Positions 48,521-57,054 of a stretch of DNA of 64,000 bases are shown here, one piece after another. A model generated the notes under the pieces. The model ran no database searches and was not told where the DNA came from. It saw only the letters and a list, made by a program, of their open reading frames with translations. This stretch comes from Leptospira adleri (GTDB lineage: Bacteria; Spirochaetota; Leptospiria; Leptospirales; Leptospiraceae): positions 62,001-126,000 of the forward strand of contig NZ_NPDU01000003.1 of assembly GCF_002811985.1 (NCBI RefSeq). The letters run 5' to 3'. Within the stretch, counting starts at the first letter, position 1; the number at the start of each line of letters is the position of its first letter. The position numbers and the translations under genes were made by a program.

Positions 48521-48973
48521 TCATTTCGCCGCGTTCTGTCCGAAGTTGAAAAGAACAATGGAAACTAACGCGGAAAGAATGGAAAGGCAGTGAAAGAGAT
48601 TGATTTTTTCCGAAAAGACGACGACTCCTACAAAAATGGACGTTGTCAGAATCGAAAGTACGGCGTATAAGATATAATACGACGCGCCGAACCGGCTATA
48701 AAGAAGATAAAATCCTAAAAACGTAAAATACAATCCGATGCCGCTGATCAAAAAATAAGTCCAGTTTTGCGAAAGATATTCTTTTAAAGTTTCCGGTTTG
48801 TAAAAGAAAAGCGAAAAGATCAAGAGTCCGATACAAACGAGAAGCGTTGGAACGAGAAAAATAAACGGCGCCGAGACCGCGGTCGATTTTTTTTGACCGT
48901 AAGCAAAGAACGCGTTTCCGACGGCTGCAATCGATGCGAATAAAAACGGATAAAATGCGAAATTGAATTTCAT
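48521..48973 (-). CDS. half-size EamA/DMT-type membrane protein
   Basis: 150 residues from the ATG at 48973, which has CGGAG 10 bases upstream; an ATG at 49006 is also in frame but lacks such a site. Five hydrophobic segments; 'GVVVFSEKINLFHCLSILSAL' near the end has the pattern of EamA/EmrE-like drug/metabolite transporters ('lg..E.....i.G..li'). At half the normal EamA length it would act as a dimer, as small multidrug transporters do. Substrate unknown. Confidence 0.72.
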   Translation of the reverse strand: MKFNFAFYPFLFASIAAVGNAFFAYGQKKSTAVSAPFIFLVPTLLVCIGLLIFSLFFYKPETLKEYLSQNWTYFLISGIGLYFTFLGFYLLYSRFGASYYILYAVLSILTTSIFVGVVVFSEKINLFHCLSILSALVSIVLFNFGQNAAK

Positions 48974-49380
48974 TCTAAGGAATCTCCGGAAGATCTTTTT
49001 CTCCATAAATGAATCTTAGAATGACAGAAGAAACAAAATTCCATCCTTTTTTCCAGTCGTCTCTGATATTCCATCCACCTACTACAACAAAAACGGAATC
49101 GCGCCTGGGGAATCTTGGCGAGGCAACGAGTGTATTGAATTTAAAGTCATTCCCCAGGTTTATAAGAGATAAACCTAAACATAAATCGGTTGTTCCAAGT
49201 CTTAGGATTGTGGGCTTTTCGATTTTGGAACGCGTAAATGTGCGAAGGAGGTTGCCGCGCGGCTCGGCGAGTTTTTGTAAGCCCTTTGCCAATCGAAGCG
49301 ACAAGCGAAAGTCAAGTTAGAGGTGCATTAGAAATTTCGAAAGTAACGAGGAGATGCCGTTAGTCGCCGTATCGTACCGT
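48974..49380. other. 407-base intergenic region with three consecutive stem-loops
   Basis: A minus-strand frame covers much of it (48975-49304, 109 codons) but has no family features and overlaps the preceding gene; not called. Three inverted repeats at 49114-49231 make it a candidate structured leader of the EamA-like gene. The rest shows nothing recognisable. Confidence 0.5.
49114..49231 (-). promoter_or_regulatory. candidate structured leader: three stem-loops upstream of EamA-like gene
   Basis: CCTGGGGAAT/ATTCCCCAGG (49114-49123 with 49149-49158, 10 bp), GGTTTAT-AAGAG-ATAAACC (49157-49175) and GTTCCAA/TTGGAAC (49192-49198 with 49225-49231). They follow one another within 118 bases, about 140 bases before the EamA-like start on the minus strand. 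Not matched to a known riboswitch class by eye. Confidence 0.4.
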
Positions 49381-49785
49381 TCAATGTTCCGTTTGTCGCA
49401 AAAGAGATTCAATTCGGATCGCATGATCGTGTTCTCGGTGAAGCAGCAAATACTCGCGAAGCAGTGAGAGATATTGGTTTTCCGGAATTACGTAATCAGG
49501 TCCTGTAGATTCGCCATACCAAGCATATACCTTTACATTGTGTTCGGGGATGTATTCCGTTAGTCTGTCGAATTCGTCTAAATCGGTCGGATAAACGACT
49601 CCGGACATGGAGTCCGTATTTCCGTATCCGTGACGCAAAATAGCGTATTCGGTGAGCTGATCGCAACTGCGCAAATTCCGAATCGCGTCGATCGCGGCTT
49701 TTAGCTTCGCCGAGGAAGGAATGACCGTGTATTTAAACTCTTCCTGTGCGTTGGGGTTGTAGATAACGCGAATTGACGAGTACAT
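49381..49785 (-). CDS. hypothetical soluble protein
   Basis: 134 residues from the ATG at 49785; an in-frame TTG at 49845 next to the upstream stop codon would add 20 residues. No signal peptide. The sequence is mixed alpha/beta with 'LRHGYGNTDSMSGVVYPTDLD' and 'KVYAWYGESTGPDYVIPENQYL' motifs that I do not recognise. Immediately downstream of the FAD oxidoreductase gene, so possibly co-transcribed. Function unknown. Confidence 0.6.
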   Translation of the reverse strand: MYSSIRVIYNPNAQEEFKYTVIPSSAKLKAAIDAIRNLRSCDQLTEYAILRHGYGNTDSMSGVVYPTDLDEFDRLTEYIPEHNVKVYAWYGESTGPDYVIPENQYLSLLREYLLLHREHDHAIRIESLLRQTEH

Positions 49786-49845
49786 TTTAATGAACTTTAC
49801 GCGCGAATAATTATCAAAGCAATCGGCATTTTCACCTAACTTCAA

Positions 49846-51390
49846 TTATGCGCAAGCAAGGGCGCACCGGATTCCGTCCATTGCCGCGGACACGATTCCA
49901 CCCGCATAACCAGCTCCTTCTCCGCAAGGATACAATCCCTGAATTCTTACGTGTTCCAATGTTTCCGGATTCCGAGGAATGCTTACCGGAGAGGAAGTAC
50001 GCGTTTCAGGCGCGTGTACGACGGCTTCGTTCGTAAGATAACCCCGCATCGATTTGTCGAATTCTTTGAACGCGAGTTGCAGGGATCGATAGATAAAATC
50101 GGGAAGTACGTTTTTTAATTCCACGGATTTGATTCCGGGAGTGTAGGAGGTTTTCGGAAGATCGACGGAAAGTTTCCCATTTACAAAGTCTCCGAGTTTT
50201 TGTGCTGGTGCGGTTTGTCTTTTTCCTCCGGCGATCCAGGCGTTGTGTTCGATCGATTTTTGGAATTCCATGGCGGCTAACGCGCCGAATTCGGCGAAAG
50301 GTTTGAAATCTTCACGTCTTAATTCTACTACGATTCCGGAGTTCGCGGAAGGCCGTGCCCTTTTGGAAGACGACCATCCGTTCGTTACGATTTCTTCCGG
50401 TTTGGTTGCGCAAGCCGCGACGACCCCGCCGGGGCACATACAAAAGGAATAGACTCCCCTTCCGTTCACTTGTTTCACGATGCTGTAAGGAGAAGGCGGA
50501 AGAAATGGGCCGCGCGTCTCACAGCTGTACTGAATCGAATCGATCAACGATTGTTGATGTTCGACCCTGACTCCGACCGCGAGAAGTTTGAGTTCGATTT
50601 CGATTTGTTTTTGGTTTAACAATTCGAAGACGTCCCTTGCGGAATGGCCGGTGGCAAGAATTACTTTTTTTGCATATATTTTATCGCCGTTTTTGGTTTC
50701 AACTCCGACGATCCGATTTCCGTTTAATAAAAGATCCACAACCCTTTGATTAAAATGAACCTCTCCGCCGCGTTCGATTATCTTTTCGCGGATGTTTTTT
50801 ACTATTTTCGGAAGTTTGTTCGTTCCTATGTGCGGATGCGCTTCGATCAAAATATCCCTGCTCGCGCCGAAGCCGACGAGGAGTTCTAAAATTTCGCGAA
50901 CGTTTCCTCTTTTTTTCGATCTTGTGTAGAGTTTGCCGTCCGAATACGTTCCCGCTCCGCCTTCTCCGAAACAATAATTGGAATCTTCGTTCACGTTGTG
51001 ATGAATGTTGATCTCTTTTAGATCGAGGGGACGATTTTTTACGTCCTTTCCTCTTTCCAGAAGAATCGGTTTTTTACCGGAAAGAATCAATTGAAGACAA
51101 GCGAAGAGTCCTGCGGGACCGGCGCCCACGACGATGACTTCTTCCGCGTTCGAAACGTTAGGATAATCCGGAAGAAGAATGGGCTTTTCCACGAAGTCTT
51201 CGTGAATGAAAACCAAAACCTTTAGATTGAAGTAGATCGTTTTTTGTCTCGCGTCGATCGAACGATTCACGATTTCGATATGACGGATTTCTTTAGAATC
51301 TATTTTGAGAGTTTTAGAAATAAACGTTCGAAGTTCTTCTTCCTGCCCCGCAACTTCGGGAGCAACTCGAAGTTGCAGTTCTTGTATCAT
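49846..51390 (-). CDS. FAD-dependent oxidoreductase (COG2509-like)
   Basis: 514 residues. An N-terminal small domain (about 1-85) precedes the FAD-binding 'VVGAGPAGLFACLQLILSG' (GxGxxG, near 90). The 'NYCFGEGGAGTYSDGKLYTR' and 'CMCPGGVVAAC' segments are hallmarks of this uncharacterised FAD dehydrogenase group. 'NEAVVHAPETRTSSPV' and 'PCGEGAGYAGGIVSAAMDG' close the FAD site. Full length. Substrate not known. The next gene on the strand starts at or after its stop codon. Confidence 0.88.
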   Translation of the reverse strand: MIQELQLRVAPEVAGQEEELRTFISKTLKIDSKEIRHIEIVNRSIDARQKTIYFNLKVLVFIHEDFVEKPILLPDYPNVSNAEEVIVVGAGPAGLFACLQLILSGKKPILLERGKDVKNRPLDLKEINIHHNVNEDSNYCFGEGGAGTYSDGKLYTRSKKRGNVREILELLVGFGASRDILIEAHPHIGTNKLPKIVKNIREKIIERGGEVHFNQRVVDLLLNGNRIVGVETKNGDKIYAKKVILATGHSARDVFELLNQKQIEIELKLLAVGVRVEHQQSLIDSIQYSCETRGPFLPPSPYSIVKQVNGRGVYSFCMCPGGVVAACATKPEEIVTNGWSSSKRARPSANSGIVVELRREDFKPFAEFGALAAMEFQKSIEHNAWIAGGKRQTAPAQKLGDFVNGKLSVDLPKTSYTPGIKSVELKNVLPDFIYRSLQLAFKEFDKSMRGYLTNEAVVHAPETRTSSPVSIPRNPETLEHVRIQGLYPCGEGAGYAGGIVSAAMDGIRCALACA

Positions 51391-51486
51391 ATTCGGAATA
51401 GGACTTTTCTTTCAAAGGGTTCGGTTCCGACTCGAACGCGTCAATCCTTTTCCTCTTTTACTCCCAAGCTCATTATAACGCATTCT

Positions 51487-52674
51487 TCAATTCGAATCGG
51501 AAGGTAAAGAAGGGAGAAAGATCAAAACTAAACAAGCGATCGTATGAAGAATTCCAACGAACAAACTCAACGCGAGAAGACCGTGATTTAAAAATGGAGC
51601 GACGATCGCAGTCCCGCCCGCGGACACTGAAATTATGGAAAGAAGAATCAGGGAAGATCCTCTGTTGTCGTCTCCGTTAGCCGCTATGATCCCCTTGAGA
51701 AAACCGTTCGGACCTCGAAGCCCCAATCCGAAATTCATAATAGGAAAAATAAGAAGAATGGTGAGCGGATGATTCTGTCCGAGGAGAGAGAAGACGATCA
51801 TTAAGACGGAAGACAAAAGACAAAGTCCCGTTCCGATCGAAACGAGATGTTCCGAATTTATTTTCCGATTCAAATAGGAAGAAGAAAGAACCGCGCCTAT
51901 GATAAAGAATACGACTCCGATCGTCTGCATCCGTGCGAACTGATGGATATCCGAATTCATCGTCTTAACGATCACGACCGGCGCCCCGAACACAAAAACG
52001 AGAAGACCTCCTAAGTTGAGCGCCTGGCTTAGGGAATATCGTTGAAAGACTGGAGACAAAAGAAGAATCCTATACGATCCGGGTTTCGAACCGGAAGGAG
52101 GCGGCGCGTCTCCGCGGAATCGGATCGAAAAAAAGACCAGGGCGAGTATAAAGGAAAGAAAAGATGTTACAAAAAATGAATATTTCCAGTTACCGATGCT
52201 CAGAAACCACACTCCGAGAATGGGAGCGAGCGCCGGTATCAAAGACTCGACGCTTCCCAAAATCCCTAAGGCTTTGGCCGCGCCCTTTTCGTCGAAGAGG
52301 TCTTTGATAATTCCAGGAGCAAGAACCGCCGCCGCGGAAGAGGATAAACCTTGAAAAAATCGGAAGACAATCAGCAAATCTAGGTTAGGCGACAGAGTGC
52401 ATAAAAAGGAAGTCAGAGAATATCCGGAGAGAGAAAAAAAGAGAAGAGAAGAAGCGCCGATCCGAGAGGAAACGTTTCCGAAAAGAAGCATCCCGAACGC
52501 GGTTCCGGCGACAAAGGACGCGATCACGAATTGAGAACTTGTTTGATCTCCTCCCAAAATTTCGGGAAGTTTGGGAATACTCGGAAGAACTAAGTCGATC
52601 CCGGAAAGACCGAGAACCGTACCAAAACCGAGAAGAATACAAACGAATAGCGGATTTTTTTTATCTTTAAACAT
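51487..52674 (-). CDS. Bcr/CflA-type multidrug efflux MFS transporter
   Basis: 395 residues with 12 membrane segments. 'GIDLVLPSIPKLPEILGG' early and 'GMLLFGNVSSRIGASSLLF' match Bcr/CflA drug exporters of the MFS, with the usual 'D..LPS.P' motif in helix 1. Probably proton-driven export of a small molecule, which cannot be specified. Alone on its strand. Confidence 0.85.
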   Translation of the reverse strand: MFKDKKNPLFVCILLGFGTVLGLSGIDLVLPSIPKLPEILGGDQTSSQFVIASFVAGTAFGMLLFGNVSSRIGASSLLFFSLSGYSLTSFLCTLSPNLDLLIVFRFFQGLSSSAAAVLAPGIIKDLFDEKGAAKALGILGSVESLIPALAPILGVWFLSIGNWKYSFFVTSFLSFILALVFFSIRFRGDAPPPSGSKPGSYRILLLSPVFQRYSLSQALNLGGLLVFVFGAPVVIVKTMNSDIHQFARMQTIGVVFFIIGAVLSSSYLNRKINSEHLVSIGTGLCLLSSVLMIVFSLLGQNHPLTILLIFPIMNFGLGLRGPNGFLKGIIAANGDDNRGSSLILLSIISVSAGGTAIVAPFLNHGLLALSLFVGILHTIACLVLIFLPSLPSDSN

Positions 52675-52854
52675 GGAACCGTTCCTTAGAGGGATCGAAA
52701 TCTAGTTTCAAAGAAAGAAGAATGTTCCTTAAAATCAATCCATAAGTTTTTGACGAAGGGATGGAAATCTGCTCTTTTATAAAACGTCAAATTCGAAAAA
52801 CGCGCCGCGGAAGCGGACGGAACGATTCTAAAATTACTCTCTGAATTTTTGATT

Positions 52855-54087
52855 CTATCCGCGGAGAAGATCTATTTTCTTTCGAATCGAATTCTTCTCG
52901 CTTTGAGTTTTAGAAAGGGAAAGCGCTTTTTGAAAGTGAAGCTCGGATTGTTTGTCGTCAAGCGTTGTGTACAATTCTCCGAGAAGAAGAAAGAAGTAAC
53001 GATTGTCTTCGAAACGAAGATTTTCCGCTTCTCGAATCGCTTCCTCTTTTCCGCGGACTTTGGAAAGCGCAAAGATGCGGTTGAGAAGGATTACGGGAGA
53101 TGTTTCGATCGTAACGAGATGATCGTAGAGTCTCAGAACGTTCCTCCATTTTTCTTTCGTGTTCTCTTTTCTCGTGTGCCAATAGGCGATTCCCGCTTCG
53201 AGATGAAACTTTGAGACTTGATTCCCGCCCGTTGCCCTGTGAAGAAAAAATTCTCCTTTGGCGATCCATTCCGAGTTCCAGAGATTTGTGTTTTGTTCTC
53301 CGTATAAGATCGGCTCGCCAGTTTCGTCTAACCTCGCTTCGAATCGCGAAATATGAAAACACATCAGCGCAAGGAGCGCGTTGACTTGAGGTTTGTTCGT
53401 GTTCGGGTTTTCTGCGAGAATCGTACACAATCGAATCGCTTCGAGAGAAAGTCCCTTATGTAGAGTCGTATTCCGGCTCGTGGAATAGAATCCTTCGCTA
53501 AACAATAAATAGACGGTGGTCAAGACGGAATCGAGACGTTCTTCAATTTCGACTGGATCGGGGAGTTCGATCTTGACGTTTTCGTTTCTAAGTTTTTCTT
53601 TCGCTCGAAAGAGTCGTTTGTTGATCGTTTCCTTGTTTGTAAGAAAAGCGTCCGCGATCTCCTCGATCCCGAACCCGCAAAGAATTCGAAGAGAAAGTCC
53701 GATCTGCGCCTCTTTGGAAATGGACGGATGACAAACTGCGAACATCATCTGAAGCTGACTGTCTTCGATATTTTGATTCGAAAGATCGATTTCCCTTTCT
53801 GAAAAATCCGCGGAATCTTTTTTTAATTCAGGGAGGATTTTGTTTCTAAGGATCGAATCTCGATGTAAATAATTTTTTGCCTTGTTCTTTGCGACGCCGT
53901 AAAGCCAAGCCTTCGGATGATCGGGAAGGCCGTTCAAACCCCAGGTCTGAGCCGCCGTAAGAAAGGTCTCGCTCGCAATATCTTCCGCGATTTCGATGTG
54001 ATCAAAACCGAAACGTTTACACAACACGGAAATGATCTTTCTATATTCGGTCCGAAAAAGATCCGGGATCAGATCGTCGACTTTCAT
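52855..54087 (-). CDS. ECF42-type sigma factor with C-terminal TPR/DUF6596 extension
   Basis: 410 residues, double the size of a simple ECF sigma. Region 2 ('IEIAEDIASETFLTAAQTWGLNG', 'PKAWLYGVAKNKAKNYL') and region 4 ('SLRILCGFGIEEIADAFLTNKETINKRLFRAKEKLR') occupy the first 190 residues; the helical C-terminal part (about 200-410) has TPR-like and 'YLLFSEGFYST' motifs of the ECF42/DUF6596 group. Its C-terminal extension is thought to act in regulation in that group. Preceded on the same strand by a DGPF-domain gene, the usual genomic partner of ECF42. Confidence 0.9.
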   Translation of the reverse strand: MKVDDLIPDLFRTEYRKIISVLCKRFGFDHIEIAEDIASETFLTAAQTWGLNGLPDHPKAWLYGVAKNKAKNYLHRDSILRNKILPELKKDSADFSEREIDLSNQNIEDSQLQMMFAVCHPSISKEAQIGLSLRILCGFGIEEIADAFLTNKETINKRLFRAKEKLRNENVKIELPDPVEIEERLDSVLTTVYLLFSEGFYSTSRNTTLHKGLSLEAIRLCTILAENPNTNKPQVNALLALMCFHISRFEARLDETGEPILYGEQNTNLWNSEWIAKGEFFLHRATGGNQVSKFHLEAGIAYWHTRKENTKEKWRNVLRLYDHLVTIETSPVILLNRIFALSKVRGKEEAIREAENLRFEDNRYFFLLLGELYTTLDDKQSELHFQKALSLSKTQSEKNSIRKKIDLLRG

Positions 54088-54133
54088 AATTAAAAATCGT
54101 CTCCGCAGAAATTTTTCGGAAACGTCAAAATTC

Positions 54134-54490
54134 TTATCCTTTTTCGTGAACCGAAACGATCTGTCTCACTTCCACGCTGTTCCCTGCTCCGCCTAAGATG
54201 GGACATTTTTTTGCGATCTCGACCGCGTCTTCGAAATCTTCCGCTAAGATCGAAATAAAACCTGCCAGAGATTCTTTGATCTCAACGAAGGGTCCGTCGA
54301 TGATCACCTGATTGGGTTTGATTACCTTCCCTTCCGTAGAAAGTCCTTTGCCTCCGATAAATTTTCTTTGAGCGACGATTTCCTCCACCCAATCGTGATA
54401 CTGTTTCATATATACTTGAAGTTGTTGCGGCGAAGGCTGAGCTTCTTTTGTGATCAGATCCAATCGCATCAATATTAAGAATTCATTCAT
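54134..54490 (-). CDS. DGPF-domain (YCII-related) protein
   Basis: 118 residues. The family signature 'VIIDGPFVEIKE' (DGPF at residues 65-68) is present, along with 'AGFISILAEDFEDAVEIAKKCP'. DGPF proteins are conserved next to ECF42 sigma factors and are thought to be their typical target or partner. The gene lies 46 bases upstream of the sigma gene on the same strand, so the pair is probably one operon. The exact biochemical role is unknown. Confidence 0.88.
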   Translation of the reverse strand: MNEFLILMRLDLITKEAQPSPQQLQVYMKQYHDWVEEIVAQRKFIGGKGLSTEGKVIKPNQVIIDGPFVEIKESLAGFISILAEDFEDAVEIAKKCPILGGAGNSVEVRQIVSVHEKG

Positions 54491-55126
54491 ATCAAAAATC
54501 TCCCTGGAAATAAAAACGTTTTCGCATTAAAAAGTTGCGGAGCCTATTTTCGTATTCGATCGGGTCCGTGTCCCGGATCGTTCCGTGATTTCCTTTGCCC
54601 GCAAAAAATAAAAAGCGGGACAACCGTGTAAATTCGTTCATTCAGATACTCCTTGTGGAACGGGATTGTAGAGATATGTTCGTCTGGGTTTCGGGAATTG
54701 GACATCGTTTCCAAAAAAAATGGATGGGTTTACTTTTTTATTTGGAACGACCCGGAGAGTCCTTGGGTTTTGTTCTCCGAAAGTGACATGAGAATTCCGA
54801 TTCCGATCGTGCTTTTTTCGCCTAACGTTTCGATGGGGATCCATTCTTTCTAAAATTCTTCTCCGACTATTGATTTCAATCGCGCGACGATAAGAATTCG
54901 ATCCTTTAAAAAAAGGTCGGGCGTCACGCTGATTCGAGCCGTTCGACTTTATTTTCACCATTCTTCCGGATCCCGTTCGGGATAAGAATTTTGAATCTAC
55001 TCAGACGGTAATTCCCATTCTTAAATCCTAAAAACTCCAAAACCGAAATCCAAGCGGGGCCTTAAATATATTAAACTAAACGGTTTAATATTTGACAAAA
55101 TCTCCGAATCTTATTTACTCAACTAA
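54491..55126. other. 636-base intergenic region with ArsR operator
   Basis: Between the divergent DGPF and ArsR genes. Contains the twin-dyad operator/promoter (55068-55134) of the ArsR gene and a CCGCxxx GCGG-like small hairpin near 54598-54619. No gene is called; the frames at 54595-54961 on both strands are shadows. Confidence 0.55.
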
Positions 55127-55134
55127 ATGGTTGA
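55068..55134 (+). promoter_or_regulatory. ArsR promoter with two dyads, one over the start codon
   Basis: Dyad 1: ATATTAAAC-TAAACG-GTTTAATAT (55068-55091). Dyad 2: TCAAC-TAAATG-GTTGA (55119-55134). Both share AACTAAAYGGTT. A TTGACA box (55092-55097) abuts dyad 1. The -10 is poorly defined (55112-55120). Dyad 2 contains the ATG at 55127, which suggests a leaderless or nearly leaderless message. Confidence 0.6.
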
Positions 55135-55513
55135 ATTATTGAAAAAGGAAGAGAAGCTCGATCGGGTGTTCGCCGCGCTGGCCGATCACTCGAGAAGAAA
55201 AATGCTCGTACGTTTGCGGGACCGATCGCTTACGATTTCGGAGCTAGCGGAACCATTTTCGATGTCGTTTGCCGGAGTCGCCAAACATATCGACGTTTTG
55301 AACGCTGCCGGTTTGGTGCGTAAGATAAGAACGCCGGAGGACGGAAGAAGTTTTAGGCTTGAGCTGCAAAGCAAAGCGGTCTCGGAAGCCTTCGCCTGGC
55401 TCGCTTATCATCAAGAATTCTGGACCAACAAACTAGACAGACTGGAAGCGTTTATACAAGAAGAGGAATTAAAAAATGACAAACCCCGTATTAAAAGTCG
55501 AAAAAAAAATTAA
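55127..55513 (+). CDS. ArsR family regulator
   Basis: 128 residues. The start fits 'LDRVFAALADHSRRKMLVRLRD', the standard opening of ArsR proteins paired with SRPBCC genes, and 'LAEPFSMSFAGVAKHIDVLNAAGLV' is the recognition region. No metal-binding Cys cluster is seen, so it is not a classical arsenic sensor. It overlaps the next gene by 38 bases and is the first gene of an ArsR-SRPBCC-SRPBCC module. The operator at its own start implies autoregulation. Confidence 0.88.
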   Translation: MVELLKKEEKLDRVFAALADHSRRKMLVRLRDRSLTISELAEPFSMSFAGVAKHIDVLNAAGLVRKIRTPEDGRSFRLELQSKAVSEAFAWLAYHQEFWTNKLDRLEAFIQEEELKNDKPRIKSRKKN

Positions 55514-55946
55514 CGCCGACCAAACCCGATTGTTTAGAGCCTGGCTCGAGACTGAAAATTTTTCGCGCTGGTTTCTGAGCGGAGATCCCATAGTAGAATC
55601 GGTCGTCATCGATCCGCGTCCGGGCGGTAAGTTTAGAATCGATATGTCGCTCAACGGTAAAACTCTTCCTCACGAAGGCGAGTATCAAATCATCGAAGAG
55701 CCGACTAAGCTGGTCTTTACGTGGCGTTCCCATGCGACCGGAGGACGCGACACTCTTGTTACCGTCACTTTTACCGCGCTTCCTATGACGACGGTCGAAA
55801 GTTCTTCCGGTTCGATCCAAAAACCGCAGACGCTTGTGACCTTGCTTCACGAACGTCTTACAAGCGAAGCGGAGATTCAATCACATACTTACGGTTGGAC
55901 TCATATTCTAGACGCTTACGCAGAGTGGTTTAACAAGAAGAGTTAA
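55476..55946 (+). CDS. SRPBCC (AHSA1-type) domain protein
   Basis: 156 residues. Begins inside the last 38 bases of the ArsR gene in another frame. 'RAWLETENFSRWFLSGDP', 'GGKFRIDMSLNGKTLPHEGEYQ' and the final 'GWTHILDAYAEWF' are typical of AHSA1/activator-of-Hsp90-like SRPBCC proteins, which form a lipid- or ligand-binding cup. The ligand is unknown; the regulator upstream may sense a related compound. Confidence 0.88.
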   Translation: MTNPVLKVEKKINADQTRLFRAWLETENFSRWFLSGDPIVESVVIDPRPGGKFRIDMSLNGKTLPHEGEYQIIEEPTKLVFTWRSHATGGRDTLVTVTFTALPMTTVESSSGSIQKPQTLVTLLHERLTSEAEIQSHTYGWTHILDAYAEWFNKKS

Positions 55947-56001
55947 CGTCTTTATCGGCTAAGCCGGAAAGAAAAATAAAGGAATGAGGAAGGATAAAAA
56001 T

Positions 56002-56472
56002 ATGAACGGAATCTATCACAAAATTGGAATACGTTCCGGAGCCGAGAAAGTGATTCAAGCTCTGACGACACAAGCGGGTCTTGCGGGCTGGTGGACCAAC
56101 GACGTTCAAGGATCGTTCTACGGAGGAACTTCCGCAACGGGAGAAACGATTCGATTCAGTTTCGGACACAAGGCCGACATGGAAATGAAGGTTAAGGAAC
56201 TTGCTCCACAACGTGTTCTCTGGGAATGCACTTCCGGTCCGGAAGACTGGATCGGTTCTCATATCGATTTCAAATTGAACGGAAGCAAGGCTCCGGATGG
56301 AGAAGGGATGACGATCATTCATTTTCGTCACCAAGACTGGAAAAATGAAAGCGAGTTCACCGCGCATTGCAGTATGAAGTGGGCGACTTTTTTACTTAGT
56401 TTAAAGAATCTTGTCGAAGTCGGCCAGGGCCAACCTGCGCCTAACGATTTGAAAATCGACGACTTAAACTAA
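56002..56472 (+). CDS. SRPBCC (AHSA1-type) domain protein
   Basis: 156 residues from the ATG at 56002, preceded by AGGAAGGA; an in-frame ATG at 55984 has a weaker site. 'ALTTQAGLAGWWTNDVQG' and 'RVLWECTSGPEDWIGSHIDF' match the SRPBCC family. It is the second SRPBCC protein in this module, 55 bases after the first. A small ligand or polyketide-like compound is a possible partner. Confidence 0.82.
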   Translation: MNGIYHKIGIRSGAEKVIQALTTQAGLAGWWTNDVQGSFYGGTSATGETIRFSFGHKADMEMKVKELAPQRVLWECTSGPEDWIGSHIDFKLNGSKAPDGEGMTIIHFRHQDWKNESEFTAHCSMKWATFLLSLKNLVEVGQGQPAPNDLKIDDLN

Positions 56473-56485
56473 GCGGACTCGGGAC

Positions 56486-56512
56486 GTGCATGTGAATTAA
56501 TTTCTCATGCAC
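56486..56512. terminator. possible bidirectional hairpin terminator
   Basis: GTGCATG pairs with CATGCAC across a 13-base loop, between convergent genes at 56472 and 56588. The T-run is weak, so this is only a candidate. Confidence 0.35.
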
Positions 56513-56587
56513 AAGGACGGAATTTTCACCTCGTCACCGTTCGTTTCTTCTGACGACTCGAACGGTTTTCGATTTGCAAAAAGATGT

Positions 56588-56929
56588 TTATCTTAACAAT
56601 TTCAACGCCTCTTCTAAATCCGAAGCAAAGATTACTTTTCCGCTTTGATTGCTTTCGTAGATAAAATCTTGAAAACTTTTGGAATTGTACTCTGAAAAGT
56701 CGCCTAAAATAATCATCCTCAGTTTGTAATTAGCTATCTTCTGCAAAATTTCTCCGGCAAATCCAGATCTTAAATCGTAGAATTTTTCGTGAAAATTCGA
56801 CTTAGAAAAAATCATCGTTTCCGAAGATGTCGAGTACGCGGCTTCTAAAAAAGAATTCGGATCTTCCAAATAAATCTCACCTTCTTGAAAAAGAGCGAAC
56901 ATTCCCTTCTCCGTCATTATTTCTTTCAT
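56588..56929 (-). CDS. DUF4180 family protein
   Basis: 113 residues. 'FYDLRSGFAGEILQKIANYKLRMIILGDFSEYNSKS', quoted in parts as 'FYDLRSGFAGEIL' and 'ILGDFSEY', then 'FIYESNQSGKVIF' match DUF4180, a small alpha/beta family found near regulators in several bacteria. Function unknown. It stands alone, convergent with the SRPBCC module. Confidence 0.8.
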   Translation of the reverse strand: MKEIMTEKGMFALFQEGEIYLEDPNSFLEAAYSTSSETMIFSKSNFHEKFYDLRSGFAGEILQKIANYKLRMIILGDFSEYNSKSFQDFIYESNQSGKVIFASDLEEALKLLR

Positions 56930-57054
56930 TATAATTTTACGTTTTCTCCTTTTTCATTTGAAGATTGAATTCGTAACAAGCTCGAACGACGCGGCGCTTC
57001 CTAGAGAAATGATAAGGCGAAAGCGCTCTGTCAAGCCGAAGCGAAATTTCCCGC

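Noticed and set aside
48975..49304. 109-codon minus-strand gene
   Set aside because: Overlaps the EamA-like gene start and has no family features; the region looks structured instead.
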